Positions 54,106-62,453 of a stretch of 64,000 bases of DNA are shown here, piece by piece (the first letter of the stretch is position 1; each line of letters starts with the position of its first letter). Below the pieces are notes generated by a model. It was not told the origin of the DNA. It did no database searches and saw only the letters and a program-made list of their open reading frames with translations. The position numbers and the translations under genes are program-made. Source of the DNA: Actibacterium sp. XHP0104 (lineage in GTDB: Bacteria > Pseudomonadota > Alphaproteobacteria > Rhodobacterales > Rhodobacteraceae); contig NZ_JAOWLE010000003.1 of the NCBI RefSeq assembly GCF_025751515.1, positions 124,001 through 188,000 on the forward strand, in the 5' to 3' direction.

Positions 54106-55224
54106 TCAGACACGCATCGGCATCACGACGTAAACCGCGCTGGTGTCGTTGCCTTCGCGCATCAGGGTCGGATCGCCGGCCGAGTTGAACAGGAATACGG
54201 CATTCTCGCGGTCGACCTGGCTGGCGATTTCCAGCAAATACTTGGCGTTGAACCCGATTTCCAGACGTTCATCTGCGTAGGCTACAGCCAGCTCTTCCTC
54301 GGCGGCGCCGGCATCGGGGGCGTTGACCGACAGAATCAGGCGGTCTTCGTCCAGCGCCAGCTTGACCGCACGCGAGCGTTCCGAGCTGACGGTTGCCACA
54401 CGATCAACCGCCTTGGCGAATTCGGCGGCGTCCACTTCCAGCTTGCGGCTGTTGCCCTGCGGAATGACGCGGGTGTAGTCGGGGAAGGTGCCGTCGATCA
54501 CCTTGGAGGTCAGGGTGATGTCAGGCGTCGCGAAACGCACCTTGGTTTCCGAGACCGACACCGCGATCTGCACATCATCATCATCCAGCAGCTTGCGCAG
54601 CTCGCCCACGGTTTTGCGGGGCACGATCACGCCGGGCATGGTTTCGGCGCCCTCGGGCAGATCGGCGTCGATGCGGGCCAGGCGGTGGCCATCGGTCGCC
54701 ACGCAACGCAGCACGCGGCCGCCTTCGCCATCCGAGACATGCATGTAGACGCCGTTCAGGTAATAGCGGGTTTCCTCGGTCGAGATGGCGAATTTCGACT
54801 TGTCGAACAGCCGGCGCAGCACCGGCGCAGGCGCGGCAAAGTTCGAGCTGTATTCCGAGCTGGCCATGACCGGGAAATCTTCCTTGGGCAGGGTCGCCAG
54901 CGAAAAGTTCGAGCGCCCGGCCTCGACCGTCAGGCGGCCTGTGGCGCTGTCATCGGTCAGGGTGACCAATGCGCCGTCGGGCAGCTTGCGCACGATTTCA
55001 TGCAGGGTCACGGCCGATACGGTTGTGGCGCCCGCGCGCTCTACATGGGCGACGGCCTTGTCGACCACCTCGATATCCAGGTCGGTCGCGCGAAAGCTGA
55101 CGCCCTCACCCTCGGCCTCGATCAGAACGTTCGCCAGGATCGGAATGGTATTCCGGCGCTCGACCACAGACTGGGCCTGACCGACCGCTTTCAACAGCGC
55201 GCCGCGTTCGATGCTGAATTTCAT
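54106..55224 (-). CDS. dnaN: DNA polymerase III subunit beta (sliding clamp)
   Basis: The 372-residue protein has the three repeated clamp domains; MKFSIERGALLKAVGQAQSVVERRNTIPIL is the family's N-terminus and YVVMPMRV the C-terminus. It tethers polymerase III to DNA. GAGGAGCGAGGG upstream of the ATG provides the Shine-Dalgarno. It follows dnaA on the same strand after 124 bases that contain a GC-rich hairpin, and precedes recF by 50 bases. Confidence 0.97.
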   Translation of the reverse strand: MKFSIERGALLKAVGQAQSVVERRNTIPILANVLIEAEGEGVSFRATDLDIEVVDKAVAHVERAGATTVSAVTLHEIVRKLPDGALVTLTDDSATGRLTVEAGRSNFSLATLPKEDFPVMASSEYSSNFAAPAPVLRRLFDKSKFAISTEETRYYLNGVYMHVSDGEGGRVLRCVATDGHRLARIDADLPEGAETMPGVIVPRKTVGELRKLLDDDDVQIAVSVSETKVRFATPDITLTSKVIDGTFPDYTRVIPQGNSRKLEVDAAEFAKAVDRVATVSSERSRAVKLALDEDRLILSVNAPDAGAAEEELAVAYADERLEIGFNAKYLLEIASQVDRENAVFLFNSAGDPTLMREGNDTSAVYVVMPMRV

Positions 55225-55311
55225 TCCCTCGCTCCTCATCTGCCGGGAGGAAAAACCTAGCGGTTTCCCCCTATGGCACAAGCCTTTTTATGGAATTTCC
55301 GATGGTTTGCG

Positions 55312-55336
55312 GGGGGCGTCAAGGTCATACGCCCCC
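55312..55336. other. GC-rich hairpin between dnaA and dnaN
   Basis: GGGGGCGT (55312-55319) pairs with ACGCCCCC (55329-55336) around a nine-base loop. It lies 12 bases after the dnaA stop. No U-tract follows in the direction of transcription, so it is more likely an mRNA stability or partial-attenuation structure than a full terminator. Confidence 0.4.
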
Positions 55337-55348
55337 GGAAACGGCTGT

Positions 55349-56710
55349 TCAGGCCTCGAGCATGCGGCGCAGCATCTCGATATCCTCGGCAATCTGGCTG
55401 TCGCGGCCTTTCAGTTCCTCGACGCGCTTGACGGCATGCATGACCGTCGTGTGATCACGCCCACCGAAACGGCGGCCGATATCAGGCAGGCTGCGCGAGG
55501 TCAGCTGTTTGGCCAGATACATGGCGATCTGGCGCGGGCGGGCAATCTGTCGCACGCGTTTGGGGCCAACCAGGTCCGACAGGCGGATGTTGAAATGCTC
55601 GCCCACGCGGCGCTGGATCTCTTCGACCGTGACCTTGCGCTCGGATGCGCGCAGCACGTCGGCCAGGCAGTCCTGCGTCAGGTCCAGCGTGATTTCGCGG
55701 CCCACAAGCGAGGCGAATGCGAACAGACGCGTCAGCGCGCCCTCAAGCACCCGCACGTTGGTCGAAATGCGATGCGCCAGGAATTCCAGCACGCCGTCGG
55801 CGATCTTCAGATCGGGATACTGGGCGCGATACAGATCGACCTTTTGCTGCAAGACGCCAAGGCGCAGCTCGTAATCGGTGGGGTGCAGGTCGACGATCAG
55901 GCCGCATTGCAGGCGCGACTTGATGCGCTCTTCCATGTCCTTGATTTCGCCCGGCGCACGGTCGGCCGAGATGATGATCTGCTTGTTCTGATCAACCAGG
56001 GCATTGAAAGTATGAAAGAATTCTTCCTGAGTGCTGTCCTTGCCGGCGATGAACTGCACGTCATCAACCATCAGCACATCAACCGAGCGGAACAGTTCCT
56101 TGAAACCCATCATGTCGCGCTCGCGCAGCGCCTGGACGAAACGATACATGAACTGCTCGGCCGACAGGTAGACCACGCGCAGCTCGGGCGAGCGGGTGCG
56201 CAATTCGTGTGCGATGGCGTGCATCAGGTGGGTCTTGCCCAGGCCGACGCCGCCATAAAGGAACAGCGGGTTAAAGGTGACGGGGCCGCCTTCGGCCACG
56301 CGGCGTGCGGCGGCATGGGCCAGGGCGTTGGGTTTGCCCACGACAAAGCTGTCAAAGGTAAACCGGGTGTCGATCGGCGCGCCCAGGTTCTCGGTCGGCT
56401 GAGAGGCGGCGGCAGCGGCGTGCGCCTTTTCCTTTACGGGTTTCGGCGCGGCAGCGGGCGTATTGGCCGGCGCGGACACGGCAAATTCCAGACGCTCGAC
56501 GGGGGTGCCCCGGTGCGTCAACAGGCGCTTGATGTCATCGCCAAAGTGACGCGACACCCATTCGCCGGCAAATTTCGTCGGCGCGCTGAAATGGGCCACT
56601 CCGGCCTTCATTTCGCAAAATTTCAGGGGCTTGATCCAGGTGGTAAAGTTATGTTCTCCGATAACCCCCTGAATATCCTCGCAAACCTCGCCCCATTTAT
56701 CATTAGTCAT
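55349..56710 (-). CDS. dnaA: Chromosomal replication initiator protein DnaA
   Basis: DnaA unwinds oriC and loads the helicase. The 453-residue protein has domain I (1-80, WGEVCEDIQGVIGEHNFTTWIKP), an Ala/Pro-rich linker (~100-130), the AAA+ domain III (Walker A GGVGLGKTH, Walker B LMVDDVQF), and domain IV with the DnaA-box-binding motif GGRDHTTVMHAVKRVEEL. The start at 56710 (MTNDKWG) matches relatives; the frame continues upstream but with no homology. It is followed by dnaN. About 550 bases without genes separate it from rpsT. Confidence 0.97.
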   Translation of the reverse strand: MTNDKWGEVCEDIQGVIGEHNFTTWIKPLKFCEMKAGVAHFSAPTKFAGEWVSRHFGDDIKRLLTHRGTPVERLEFAVSAPANTPAAAPKPVKEKAHAAAAASQPTENLGAPIDTRFTFDSFVVGKPNALAHAAARRVAEGGPVTFNPLFLYGGVGLGKTHLMHAIAHELRTRSPELRVVYLSAEQFMYRFVQALRERDMMGFKELFRSVDVLMVDDVQFIAGKDSTQEEFFHTFNALVDQNKQIIISADRAPGEIKDMEERIKSRLQCGLIVDLHPTDYELRLGVLQQKVDLYRAQYPDLKIADGVLEFLAHRISTNVRVLEGALTRLFAFASLVGREITLDLTQDCLADVLRASERKVTVEEIQRRVGEHFNIRLSDLVGPKRVRQIARPRQIAMYLAKQLTSRSLPDIGRRFGGRDHTTVMHAVKRVEELKGRDSQIAEDIEMLRRMLEA

Positions 56711-57258
56711 TTTTAGCTTTCGCTCCAACTGCAACCATCCCCAAGACGCGCCAAGGGTCATCGGCGCATCTACGATCACAAAAGTTGGGAAAATAAGACT
56801 GTATCGTCCGGCCAGGTGCCGGTCGACAAGCCCCGCGTTTGGCGCGGCAGAAAGCGGCACGCGCAGGGTTGATCAGAGCGCCAGCGGCAGCTGCGCATAT
56901 CTGACTTCCCCGCGTCTGCGCGGTCTGTATGGACACGCCGAATGTACATCTGCGGAAAATTCCGCAGAACTACCCCGTTCCAGCATCTAGCGCAGCGGCA
57001 GCTCGCGCCGGATGTAGAATGACGTTTTCTGATCAGGCGAGCCGGTGGCAACTATCCGGTCCGCGGAAGAGATGATCAGAACAACGCCACGGCTATGTCC
57101 CCCCAAGACGATGTGAATCGCACCCTGACGCTAGCCTGTGTCGAGGACCGCCCGCAACCGATCTTCACACTTGACGGGGCTGTTTCTGGCGCCGAATCTG
57201 AAAAGCCCTTTTGCGGTCATTCCGATGGGGATTTTTTTGCAACAGTTGCGCAAAATAC
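56711..57258. other. Gene-free region between dnaA and rpsT; dnaA promoter region, possible oriC
   Basis: No credible coding frame is present in this 548-base gap. It holds the dnaA promoter region, a nearly perfect dyad at 56949-56968, and two GANTC methylation sites (near 57114 and 57190). I searched by eye for DnaA boxes of the TTATNCACA type and saw none in good match, and no AT-rich unwinding tract. An origin is therefore not evident, though its position beside dnaA makes it a candidate. Confidence 0.45.
56949..56968. promoter_or_regulatory. Dyad symmetry in the dnaA upstream region
   Basis: TCTGCGGAA is followed, after AA, by its complement TTCCGCAGA, giving nine-base arms and a two-base spacer. 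It lies 239-258 bases upstream of the dnaA start. The compact arms suggest a dimeric DNA-binding protein site, possibly a regulator of dnaA; no known box matches that I recognise. Confidence 0.4.
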
Positions 57259-57287
57259 GAAAAGGGCGCGGCAAAAACCGCGCCCTT
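57259..57287 (-). terminator. Rho-independent terminator of rpsT
   Basis: On the minus strand AAGGGCGCGG (57287-57278) pairs with CCGCGCCCTT (57271-57262) around a six-base TTTTTG loop and is followed by TTCG and a later T-run. It lies 29 bases after the rpsT stop. Confidence 0.85.
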
Positions 57288-57316
57288 CAGAACGTTGTTC
57301 AACAGGTCTTTCCGAC

Positions 57317-57583
57317 TCAGGCCTTCAGGGCCTTCACACGGGCCGACAGGCGCGAAATCTTACGCGAAACGGTGTTCTTGTGCAGGATGCCTTTGGTGAC
57401 ACCGCGCATCAGCTCGGGCTGAGCGGCGCGCAGGGCGGCGGTTGCGGCGTCCTGATCGCCCGAGGCGATCGCTTCTTCAACTTTACGCAGGTAGGTGCGG
57501 ATGCGCGAACGGCGGGCCTTGTTAACGGCGTAGCGACGCTCGTTCTGGCGGGCGCGTTTCTTGGCTTGGGGCGAATTTGCCAT
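57317..57583 (-). CDS. rpsT: 30S ribosomal protein S20
   Basis: The 88-residue basic protein has the S20 signature [26 protein letters not shown] and the C-terminal [23 protein letters not shown]. It binds 16S rRNA early in small-subunit assembly. The start at 57583 is standard. It is followed by a terminator and preceded by a 166-base region with a GC-rich hairpin. Its position between enoyl-CoA hydratase and dnaA is conserved in Alphaproteobacteria. Confidence 0.97.
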   Translation of the reverse strand: MANSPQAKKRARQNERRYAVNKARRSRIRTYLRKVEEAIASGDQDAATAALRAAQPELMRGVTKGILHKNTVSRKISRLSARVKALKA

Positions 57584-57691
57584 GTGTCTGTTCCCTTCAG
57601 GGTCTCATTAATCTTGAACGCACGAAACGAGCCCCGACCGGGTTCAGAACCGGCTGATTCTGGCCAAAGCGGGCCTCACGCGCATGTATGG

Positions 57692-57719
57692 GGGCGGCGT
57701 ATATGACAGAACGCCGCCC
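57692..57719. other. GC-rich hairpin between enoyl-CoA hydratase and rpsT
   Basis: GGGCGGCGT (57692-57700) pairs perfectly with ACGCCGCCC (57711-57719) over a ten-base loop. It lies 30 bases downstream of the enoyl-CoA hydratase stop in the direction of transcription. No U-tract follows, so termination is possible but unproven; it could also be part of the rpsT leader. Confidence 0.4.
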
Positions 57720-57749
57720 ATGGGAAGCCCAAAACCGGGCCAAAACCCC

Positions 57750-58526
57750 TTATTTGTCGCGGAACTGCGCTTCGCGTTTTTCCAGGAAGGCGGTCATGCC
57801 CTCTTTCTGGTCTTCGGTCGCGAACAGCGAGTGGAACACGCGGCGCTCGAACAACAGGCCTTCGCGCAGGGTGGTCTCATACGACCGGTCGACCGATTCC
57901 TTGACCGCCATGACCGAGATCGACGATTTCGACGCGATCTTTTGGGCGGCAGCCATGGTTTCTTCCATCAGCTTCTTGGCGGGCACGACCCGGCTGACCA
58001 GACCCGAGCGCTCGGCTTCGTCGGCATCCATGAAGCGGCCGGTCAGGTTCATGTCCATGGCCTTGGATTTGCCGATGAAACGGGTCAGGCGCTGCGAGCC
58101 GCCGATCGCGGCCATGACGCCCAGATTGATCTCGGGCTGGCCGAACTTGGCGTTGTCGGCTGCGATGATGAAATCGCAGGTCATGGCCAATTCGCAGCCA
58201 CCGCCCAGCGCATAGCCCGCTACGGCCGCGATGATCGGCTTGCGGCAGCGCAGGATGGCCTCGGTCTGGGGGGTGAAAAAGTCTTCGGTGTAGACCTCGA
58301 CAAAGTTCTTGTCGGCCATCTCTTTGATGTCCGCACCGGCGGCAAATGCCTTTTCCGACCCGGTGACGACGATGCAACGCACCTTGTCGTTGCTGCCCAT
58401 ATCGGTGATGCACTCGGCCAGTTCGGTCAGCAGCTCGCTGTTCAGCGCGTTCAGCGCCTCGGGCCGGTTCAGTTTGATCAAGCCAACGTGGTCTTCGATT
58501 TCGACGATCAGCGTGTTGTAAGCCAT
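57750..58526 (-). CDS. Enoyl-CoA hydratase/isomerase (crotonase family)
   Basis: The 258-residue protein has the crotonase oxyanion loop [16 protein letters not shown] and the [30 protein letters not shown] segment with the two catalytic Glu positions of hydratases (E in GGCELA and E in QPEI). It hydrates trans-2-enoyl-CoA in fatty-acid beta-oxidation. It lies between rpsT and mutM, an arrangement conserved in many Alphaproteobacteria. The substrate length range is not predictable. Confidence 0.93.
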   Translation of the reverse strand: MAYNTLIVEIEDHVGLIKLNRPEALNALNSELLTELAECITDMGSNDKVRCIVVTGSEKAFAAGADIKEMADKNFVEVYTEDFFTPQTEAILRCRKPIIAAVAGYALGGGCELAMTCDFIIAADNAKFGQPEINLGVMAAIGGSQRLTRFIGKSKAMDMNLTGRFMDADEAERSGLVSRVVPAKKLMEETMAAAQKIASKSSISVMAVKESVDRSYETTLREGLLFERRVFHSLFATEDQKEGMTAFLEKREAQFRDK

Positions 58527-58589
58527 GCGCAGGGCGCCTCCGTTCTTTTCTCGGGGCGAATCCTTAGCAGGCTCAGAGGGGCAATCAAG

Positions 58590-59441
58590 CTATCTTTGAC
58601 ATAGCTTGCAATAGAACGTCGACCGGCCGGTCTGGGTTATGCGGGAAATTTTTCCTTTGCAGCCGGGCGTTAAGCAGGGCTGCCCTTCTCTGTCATAGGC
58701 TTGAAAACTGTGTTGAAAATACCCCAGTTCGCCATCGGTCTGCCGGTGATCCCGCAAGGAAGATCCGCCTGCCTTGATCGCCTCGGCCAGAACGGCGCGG
58801 ATGATCGGCACCATCGTCGCCACCCGCGCGGGCGCAATCTGACCGGCCTTGAGCAGGGGGGAGATGCCAGCCCGGTACAGCACCTCGCACACATAGATAT
58901 TACCCAACCCGGCGACGATCTTCTGATCCAGCAGGGCAGATTTGATCGGCATTGCGCGCCCTTGCAGGCGGTCTGCCAGATACTCTTCGTCGAAGGCGTT
59001 TCCCAAAGGCTCGGGGCCGAGGCTGGCCAGCAACGGATGCTGCGCCACCTGGTCTGTCGGGGTCAGATCCATCGCGCCAAACCGGCGCGCATCGTTAAAG
59101 GTGATGCGCGCGCCGTTTTCCATGTCGAACACCACGTGGTCATGCTTTTCCGGCGCCGGATGAACGTGATGAAACTGGCCCAGCGGGTCGCCCGACACCA
59201 GCATCCGGCCCGACATGCCCAGATGGATGATCAGGGTCTCGCCGCTATCGAGATCGGCCAGAATGTATTTCGACCGCCGCCCCAGCCGCAGAACGCGCGC
59301 GCCCGTCAGCCGTTCGGCCATGCGCGGCGGAAACGGCCAGCGCAGATCGGGCCGGTTGACCTGCGCGCGGACGATCCTCTGGCCCTCCATGCTGGGGGCC
59401 AGGCCGCGGCGCACGGTTTCGACCTCGGGCAATTCGGGCAT
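58590..59441 (-). CDS. mutM: Formamidopyrimidine-DNA glycosylase (Fpg/MutM)
   Basis: The bifunctional glycosylase/AP lyase removes 8-oxoguanine and related lesions. The 283-residue protein has P1/E2 in [14 protein letters not shown] as the catalytic N-terminus, K57-region RRSKYIL, a helix-two-turn-helix, and a C-terminal zinc finger [15 protein letters not shown]...FYCKLCQR with four Cys. It is divergent from ubiE-ubiB. Confidence 0.95.
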   Translation of the reverse strand: MPELPEVETVRRGLAPSMEGQRIVRAQVNRPDLRWPFPPRMAERLTGARVLRLGRRSKYILADLDSGETLIIHLGMSGRMLVSGDPLGQFHHVHPAPEKHDHVVFDMENGARITFNDARRFGAMDLTPTDQVAQHPLLASLGPEPLGNAFDEEYLADRLQGRAMPIKSALLDQKIVAGLGNIYVCEVLYRAGISPLLKAGQIAPARVATMVPIIRAVLAEAIKAGGSSLRDHRQTDGELGYFQHSFQAYDREGQPCLTPGCKGKISRITQTGRSTFYCKLCQR

Positions 59442-59514
59442 GTGGCACGTCCTCGCATTGTAACGTCGGGCTGGCGACTATAAGGAAGAAGAGAAATCAG
59501 CGACGGCAAGACCC

Positions 59515-60258
59515 ATGAGCGACAAAACCACCCATTTCGGCTTTAAAACAGTTCCCGAGGATCAAAAGGCGGGGATGGTCCACGGGGTGTTCACCAATGT
59601 GGCGTCGAAATACGACGTGATGAACGATGCCATGTCGATGGGCATTCACCGCGTCTGGAAAGACGCGATGATGGATTGGCTGGCGCCGCGCCCCGGGCAG
59701 CGGCTTTTGGATGTGGCGGGTGGCACGGGGGACATTTCGTTCCGGTTCCTGCGCCGCGCGCCGGGGGCCAATGCCACCGTGCTGGACATGACAGAATCGA
59801 TGCTGGTCGCCGGACGCCAACGCGCCGATGCCGAACAGATGGCCGACCGCCTGTCCTGGGTCACGGGCGACGCGATGGCCCTGCCCTTTCCCGACAACAT
59901 GTTCGATGTCTACACGATCAGCTTTGGTATCCGGAACGTCACGCGCATCCCCGATGCGCTGTCCGAGGCCTACCGCGTGCTGCGGCCCGGCGGGCGGTTG
60001 ATGGTGCTAGAGTTCAGCCAGATGCCCAATCCGGGGCTGCAATGGCTGTATGATCGCTATTCCTTCAACGTGATCCCGAAAATGGGGCAGCTGATCGCCA
60101 ATGACAGCGACAGCTATCAGTATCTGGTGGAATCGATCCGCAAGTTCCCCGATCAGGAAAGCTTTGCCCGCATGATCGGCGAGGCCGGGTTCGATCAGGT
60201 CAAATACCGCAACCTCAGCATGGGTATCGCTGCGCTGCATTCGGGGTGGAAACTGTAA
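59515..60258 (+). CDS. ubiE: Ubiquinone/menaquinone methyltransferase UbiE
   Basis: The SAM-dependent C-methyltransferase acts on the benzoquinol ring of ubiquinone precursors. The 247-residue protein has motif [17 protein letters not shown], the UbiE signature [17 protein letters not shown], and [24 protein letters not shown]. ubiB follows after one base on the same strand, so they form the usual ubiE-ubiB operon, which is divergent from mutM. Confidence 0.96.
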   Translation: MSDKTTHFGFKTVPEDQKAGMVHGVFTNVASKYDVMNDAMSMGIHRVWKDAMMDWLAPRPGQRLLDVAGGTGDISFRFLRRAPGANATVLDMTESMLVAGRQRADAEQMADRLSWVTGDAMALPFPDNMFDVYTISFGIRNVTRIPDALSEAYRVLRPGGRLMVLEFSQMPNPGLQWLYDRYSFNVIPKMGQLIANDSDSYQYLVESIRKFPDQESFARMIGEAGFDQVKYRNLSMGIAALHSGWKL

Positions 60259-60259
60259 C

Positions 60260-61789
60260 ATGCGCGGACCTCACAACATCTGGCGGCTGATCCGCACCGG
60301 TGCCACCATGGAACGCACCGGCGCAATGCGAGTGGTGCTAGAGGCGATGGAGGCCCCGCGCGCCCTGCGCATCGTGGCCCGCGCCGTGGCCTGGCCGGTG
60401 CAATGGCTGGGCTACAAGGGCGACCCAAGCCTGCCGCCTGCGACCCGCGCCCTGACCGCGCTGGGGCCGGCCTATATCAAGTTCGGGCAAATCCTTTCGA
60501 CCCGCCCCGATGTGGTGGGGGATGAACTGGCGCAGCAGCTGCGCGTGTTGCAGGACAAGTTGCCGCCCTTTCCGGTCAGCGTCGCAAAGCGCATGGTCAG
60601 CGAAGAGCTGGGCCAACCCGTCGATACGCTGTTCTCGGAATTTTCCGAGCCCGTCGCCGCCGCGTCGATTGCCCAGGTGCACCGCGCCCGCATCGCCGCC
60701 ACCGGGCGCGAGGTTGCCGTCAAGGTGCTGCGCCCGCGGATCGAGCGCGCCTTTCGCACCGATATCGACGCCTTTTATTTCGCTGCCGATTTCATCGAAA
60801 CGCTGTCTCCGGCCTCGCGCCGCCTGCGCCCGCGTGATGTCGTCGCCCATTTCGAGGGCGTCGTCATGGGCGAGCTCGACCTGAGGCTGGAATCGGCCTC
60901 GGCCTCGGAGTTCGAGGCCAACACCAAGAACGACGCCGGCTTTGTTGTGCCGCATGTGCATTGGCACCTGTCGGGGCGCCAGGTCATGACCATGGACTGG
61001 GCCGAGGGCGAGCCGCTGGGTGACAATGACGCGCTGGATGCGGCGGGCCATGATCGGCGCGTGGTCGGCGAGCGGGTGATGCAGCTGTTTCTCAGCCACG
61101 CCCTGCGCGACGGCTATTTCCACGCTGACATGCATCAGGGCAACCTTAAGGTCGGCGCAAGCGGCGATATCCTTTGCTATGATTTCGGCATCATGGGGCG
61201 GATCGACGAATATACCCGCCGGGTTTATGCCGAGATCCTCTATGGGTTCATCAAGCGCGACTATCGCCGCGTGGCCGAGGTGCATTTCGAGGCCGGCTAT
61301 GTGCCCGCCGACCGCGATATCGACGAATTTGCCCGCGCCCTGCGTGCCGTGGGGGAACCGATCTTCGGTATGGATGCCTCGCATATCTCGATGGGGCGGC
61401 TTCTGAGCTATCTCTTTGAGGTTACCGAACAATTCGGCATGCAAACCCGGACAGAACTGATCTTGCTGCAACGCACGATGGTGGTGGTCGAGGGCGTGGC
61501 GCGCTCGCTCAGCCCGCATCTGAACATCTGGGAAGTGGCCCACCCGATCGTCGAGCAGTATGTGCGCAACAATATCGGCCCGCGCGCCTTTGCCCGCGAC
61601 CTGGCCAAGACCGCGCTGGTTCTGGCGCGGTTCGGGCCCAAGCTGCCGCATCTGACCGAGGCCATCCTGGTGCGCCAGTCGCAGCAACCCCCAGCGCCGC
61701 CACGGCCCAGCCGGTTAATGCCGGTGGTGTGGATGCTGACCGGTGCCGCCGCTGTTCTGGCGGGTGCGTTGGGTGCCCAACTGTTCTAA
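60260..61789 (+). CDS. ubiB: ADCK/ABC1-family ubiquinone-biosynthesis protein UbiB
   Basis: The 509-residue atypical kinase-like ATPase supports ubiquinone synthesis. It has the KxGQ-type N-terminal motif YIKFGQILSTRPD, the AAASIAQVHRA Ala-rich nucleotide loop, GREVAVKVLRP with the invariant Lys, and HADMHQGNL and CYDFGIMGRID as catalytic-loop equivalents. Two C-terminal hydrophobic segments (LMPVVWMLTGAAAVLAG) anchor it in the membrane. The ATG at 60260 is one base after the ubiE stop. The stop interlocks with the convergent flgD gene. Confidence 0.95.
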   Translation: MRGPHNIWRLIRTGATMERTGAMRVVLEAMEAPRALRIVARAVAWPVQWLGYKGDPSLPPATRALTALGPAYIKFGQILSTRPDVVGDELAQQLRVLQDKLPPFPVSVAKRMVSEELGQPVDTLFSEFSEPVAAASIAQVHRARIAATGREVAVKVLRPRIERAFRTDIDAFYFAADFIETLSPASRRLRPRDVVAHFEGVVMGELDLRLESASASEFEANTKNDAGFVVPHVHWHLSGRQVMTMDWAEGEPLGDNDALDAAGHDRRVVGERVMQLFLSHALRDGYFHADMHQGNLKVGASGDILCYDFGIMGRIDEYTRRVYAEILYGFIKRDYRRVAEVHFEAGYVPADRDIDEFARALRAVGEPIFGMDASHISMGRLLSYLFEVTEQFGMQTRTELILLQRTMVVVEGVARSLSPHLNIWEVAHPIVEQYVRNNIGPRAFARDLAKTALVLARFGPKLPHLTEAILVRQSQQPPAPPRPSRLMPVVWMLTGAAAVLAGALGAQLF

Positions 61790-62442
61790 CGTGCCTCTCG
61801 CAGGGCTTTTACATCACTGACAGGCACCGTCTGGCCACTGGCCAGCACCGCGACCGTGCCTGAATTTTCGGCGCGCACTTCGGTGACGCGGGCATAAACC
61901 TGCGCATCCTCGCGGCCCAGATAGGTCTCGCCCTCGTAACTGTCGATCGCAAAGCCGTATCGCCCGGCAGGCATCTGCGCCCCCGTTGGGCCAGTGCCAG
62001 CCCAGTCATAGGGCGCGTTCATGTCGGTCAGGTCGATCCATTGCACCTCGGCGCCCTGGGCGTCGAACACCACCAGTCGCGCGCGATCAGCCCCGGCCTG
62101 GGGTTGCGGCACAACGGTGACGGGGGTTCCGTCGAACATCGCATCGGCCTCGACCCGCGCCTGCATGCCGATCCAACCGGCATAGTCCCCCATCGAGGCG
62201 GCCTGTCCTTGCGCCTTTAGCGCAGACAGCAGATCGTTGGTCAGCACCTGCTGCTCGACTCCCGAGAACGTCGCCAGCTGCACGGCCAGCTGGCCCGAAT
62301 CCATTGGGTTGAGCGGATCCTGATTCTGCATCTGGGTCGTCAGCATCTTGAGAAACGTGTCGAAATCAGTGCTGATCACGCCCCCTCGTTGCGGTGACGG
62401 CGATGCGCCGGGCTGTGCGGCAGGGCTTTGCGATATTTCCAT
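61786..62442 (-). CDS. flgD: Flagellar hook assembly (capping) protein FlgD
   Basis: FlgD caps the growing hook and guides FlgE assembly. The 218-residue protein has the family N-terminus STDFDTFLKMLTTQMQNQDPLNPMD followed by a Tudor-like and FnIII-like region. It begins 11 bases after the fliK-like gene on the same strand, so both belong to a flagellar operon that continues beyond the window. Its stop overlaps ubiB by four bases (CTAA). Confidence 0.94.
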   Translation of the reverse strand: MEISQSPAAQPGASPSPQRGGVISTDFDTFLKMLTTQMQNQDPLNPMDSGQLAVQLATFSGVEQQVLTNDLLSALKAQGQAASMGDYAGWIGMQARVEADAMFDGTPVTVVPQPQAGADRARLVVFDAQGAEVQWIDLTDMNAPYDWAGTGPTGAQMPAGRYGFAIDSYEGETYLGREDAQVYARVTEVRAENSGTVAVLASGQTVPVSDVKALREAR

Positions 62443-62453
62443 ATGGGTTTCCT

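Noticed and set aside
56711-57258. oriC with DnaA boxes beside dnaA
   Set aside because: No good nine-base DnaA box or AT-rich tract was found by eye, so I did not annotate an origin, only a candidate region.
57095-57706. Plus-strand open frame across the dnaA-rpsT gap and rpsT
   Set aside because: It crosses the rpsT gene in antisense, includes its terminator, and has no homology or ribosome-binding site.
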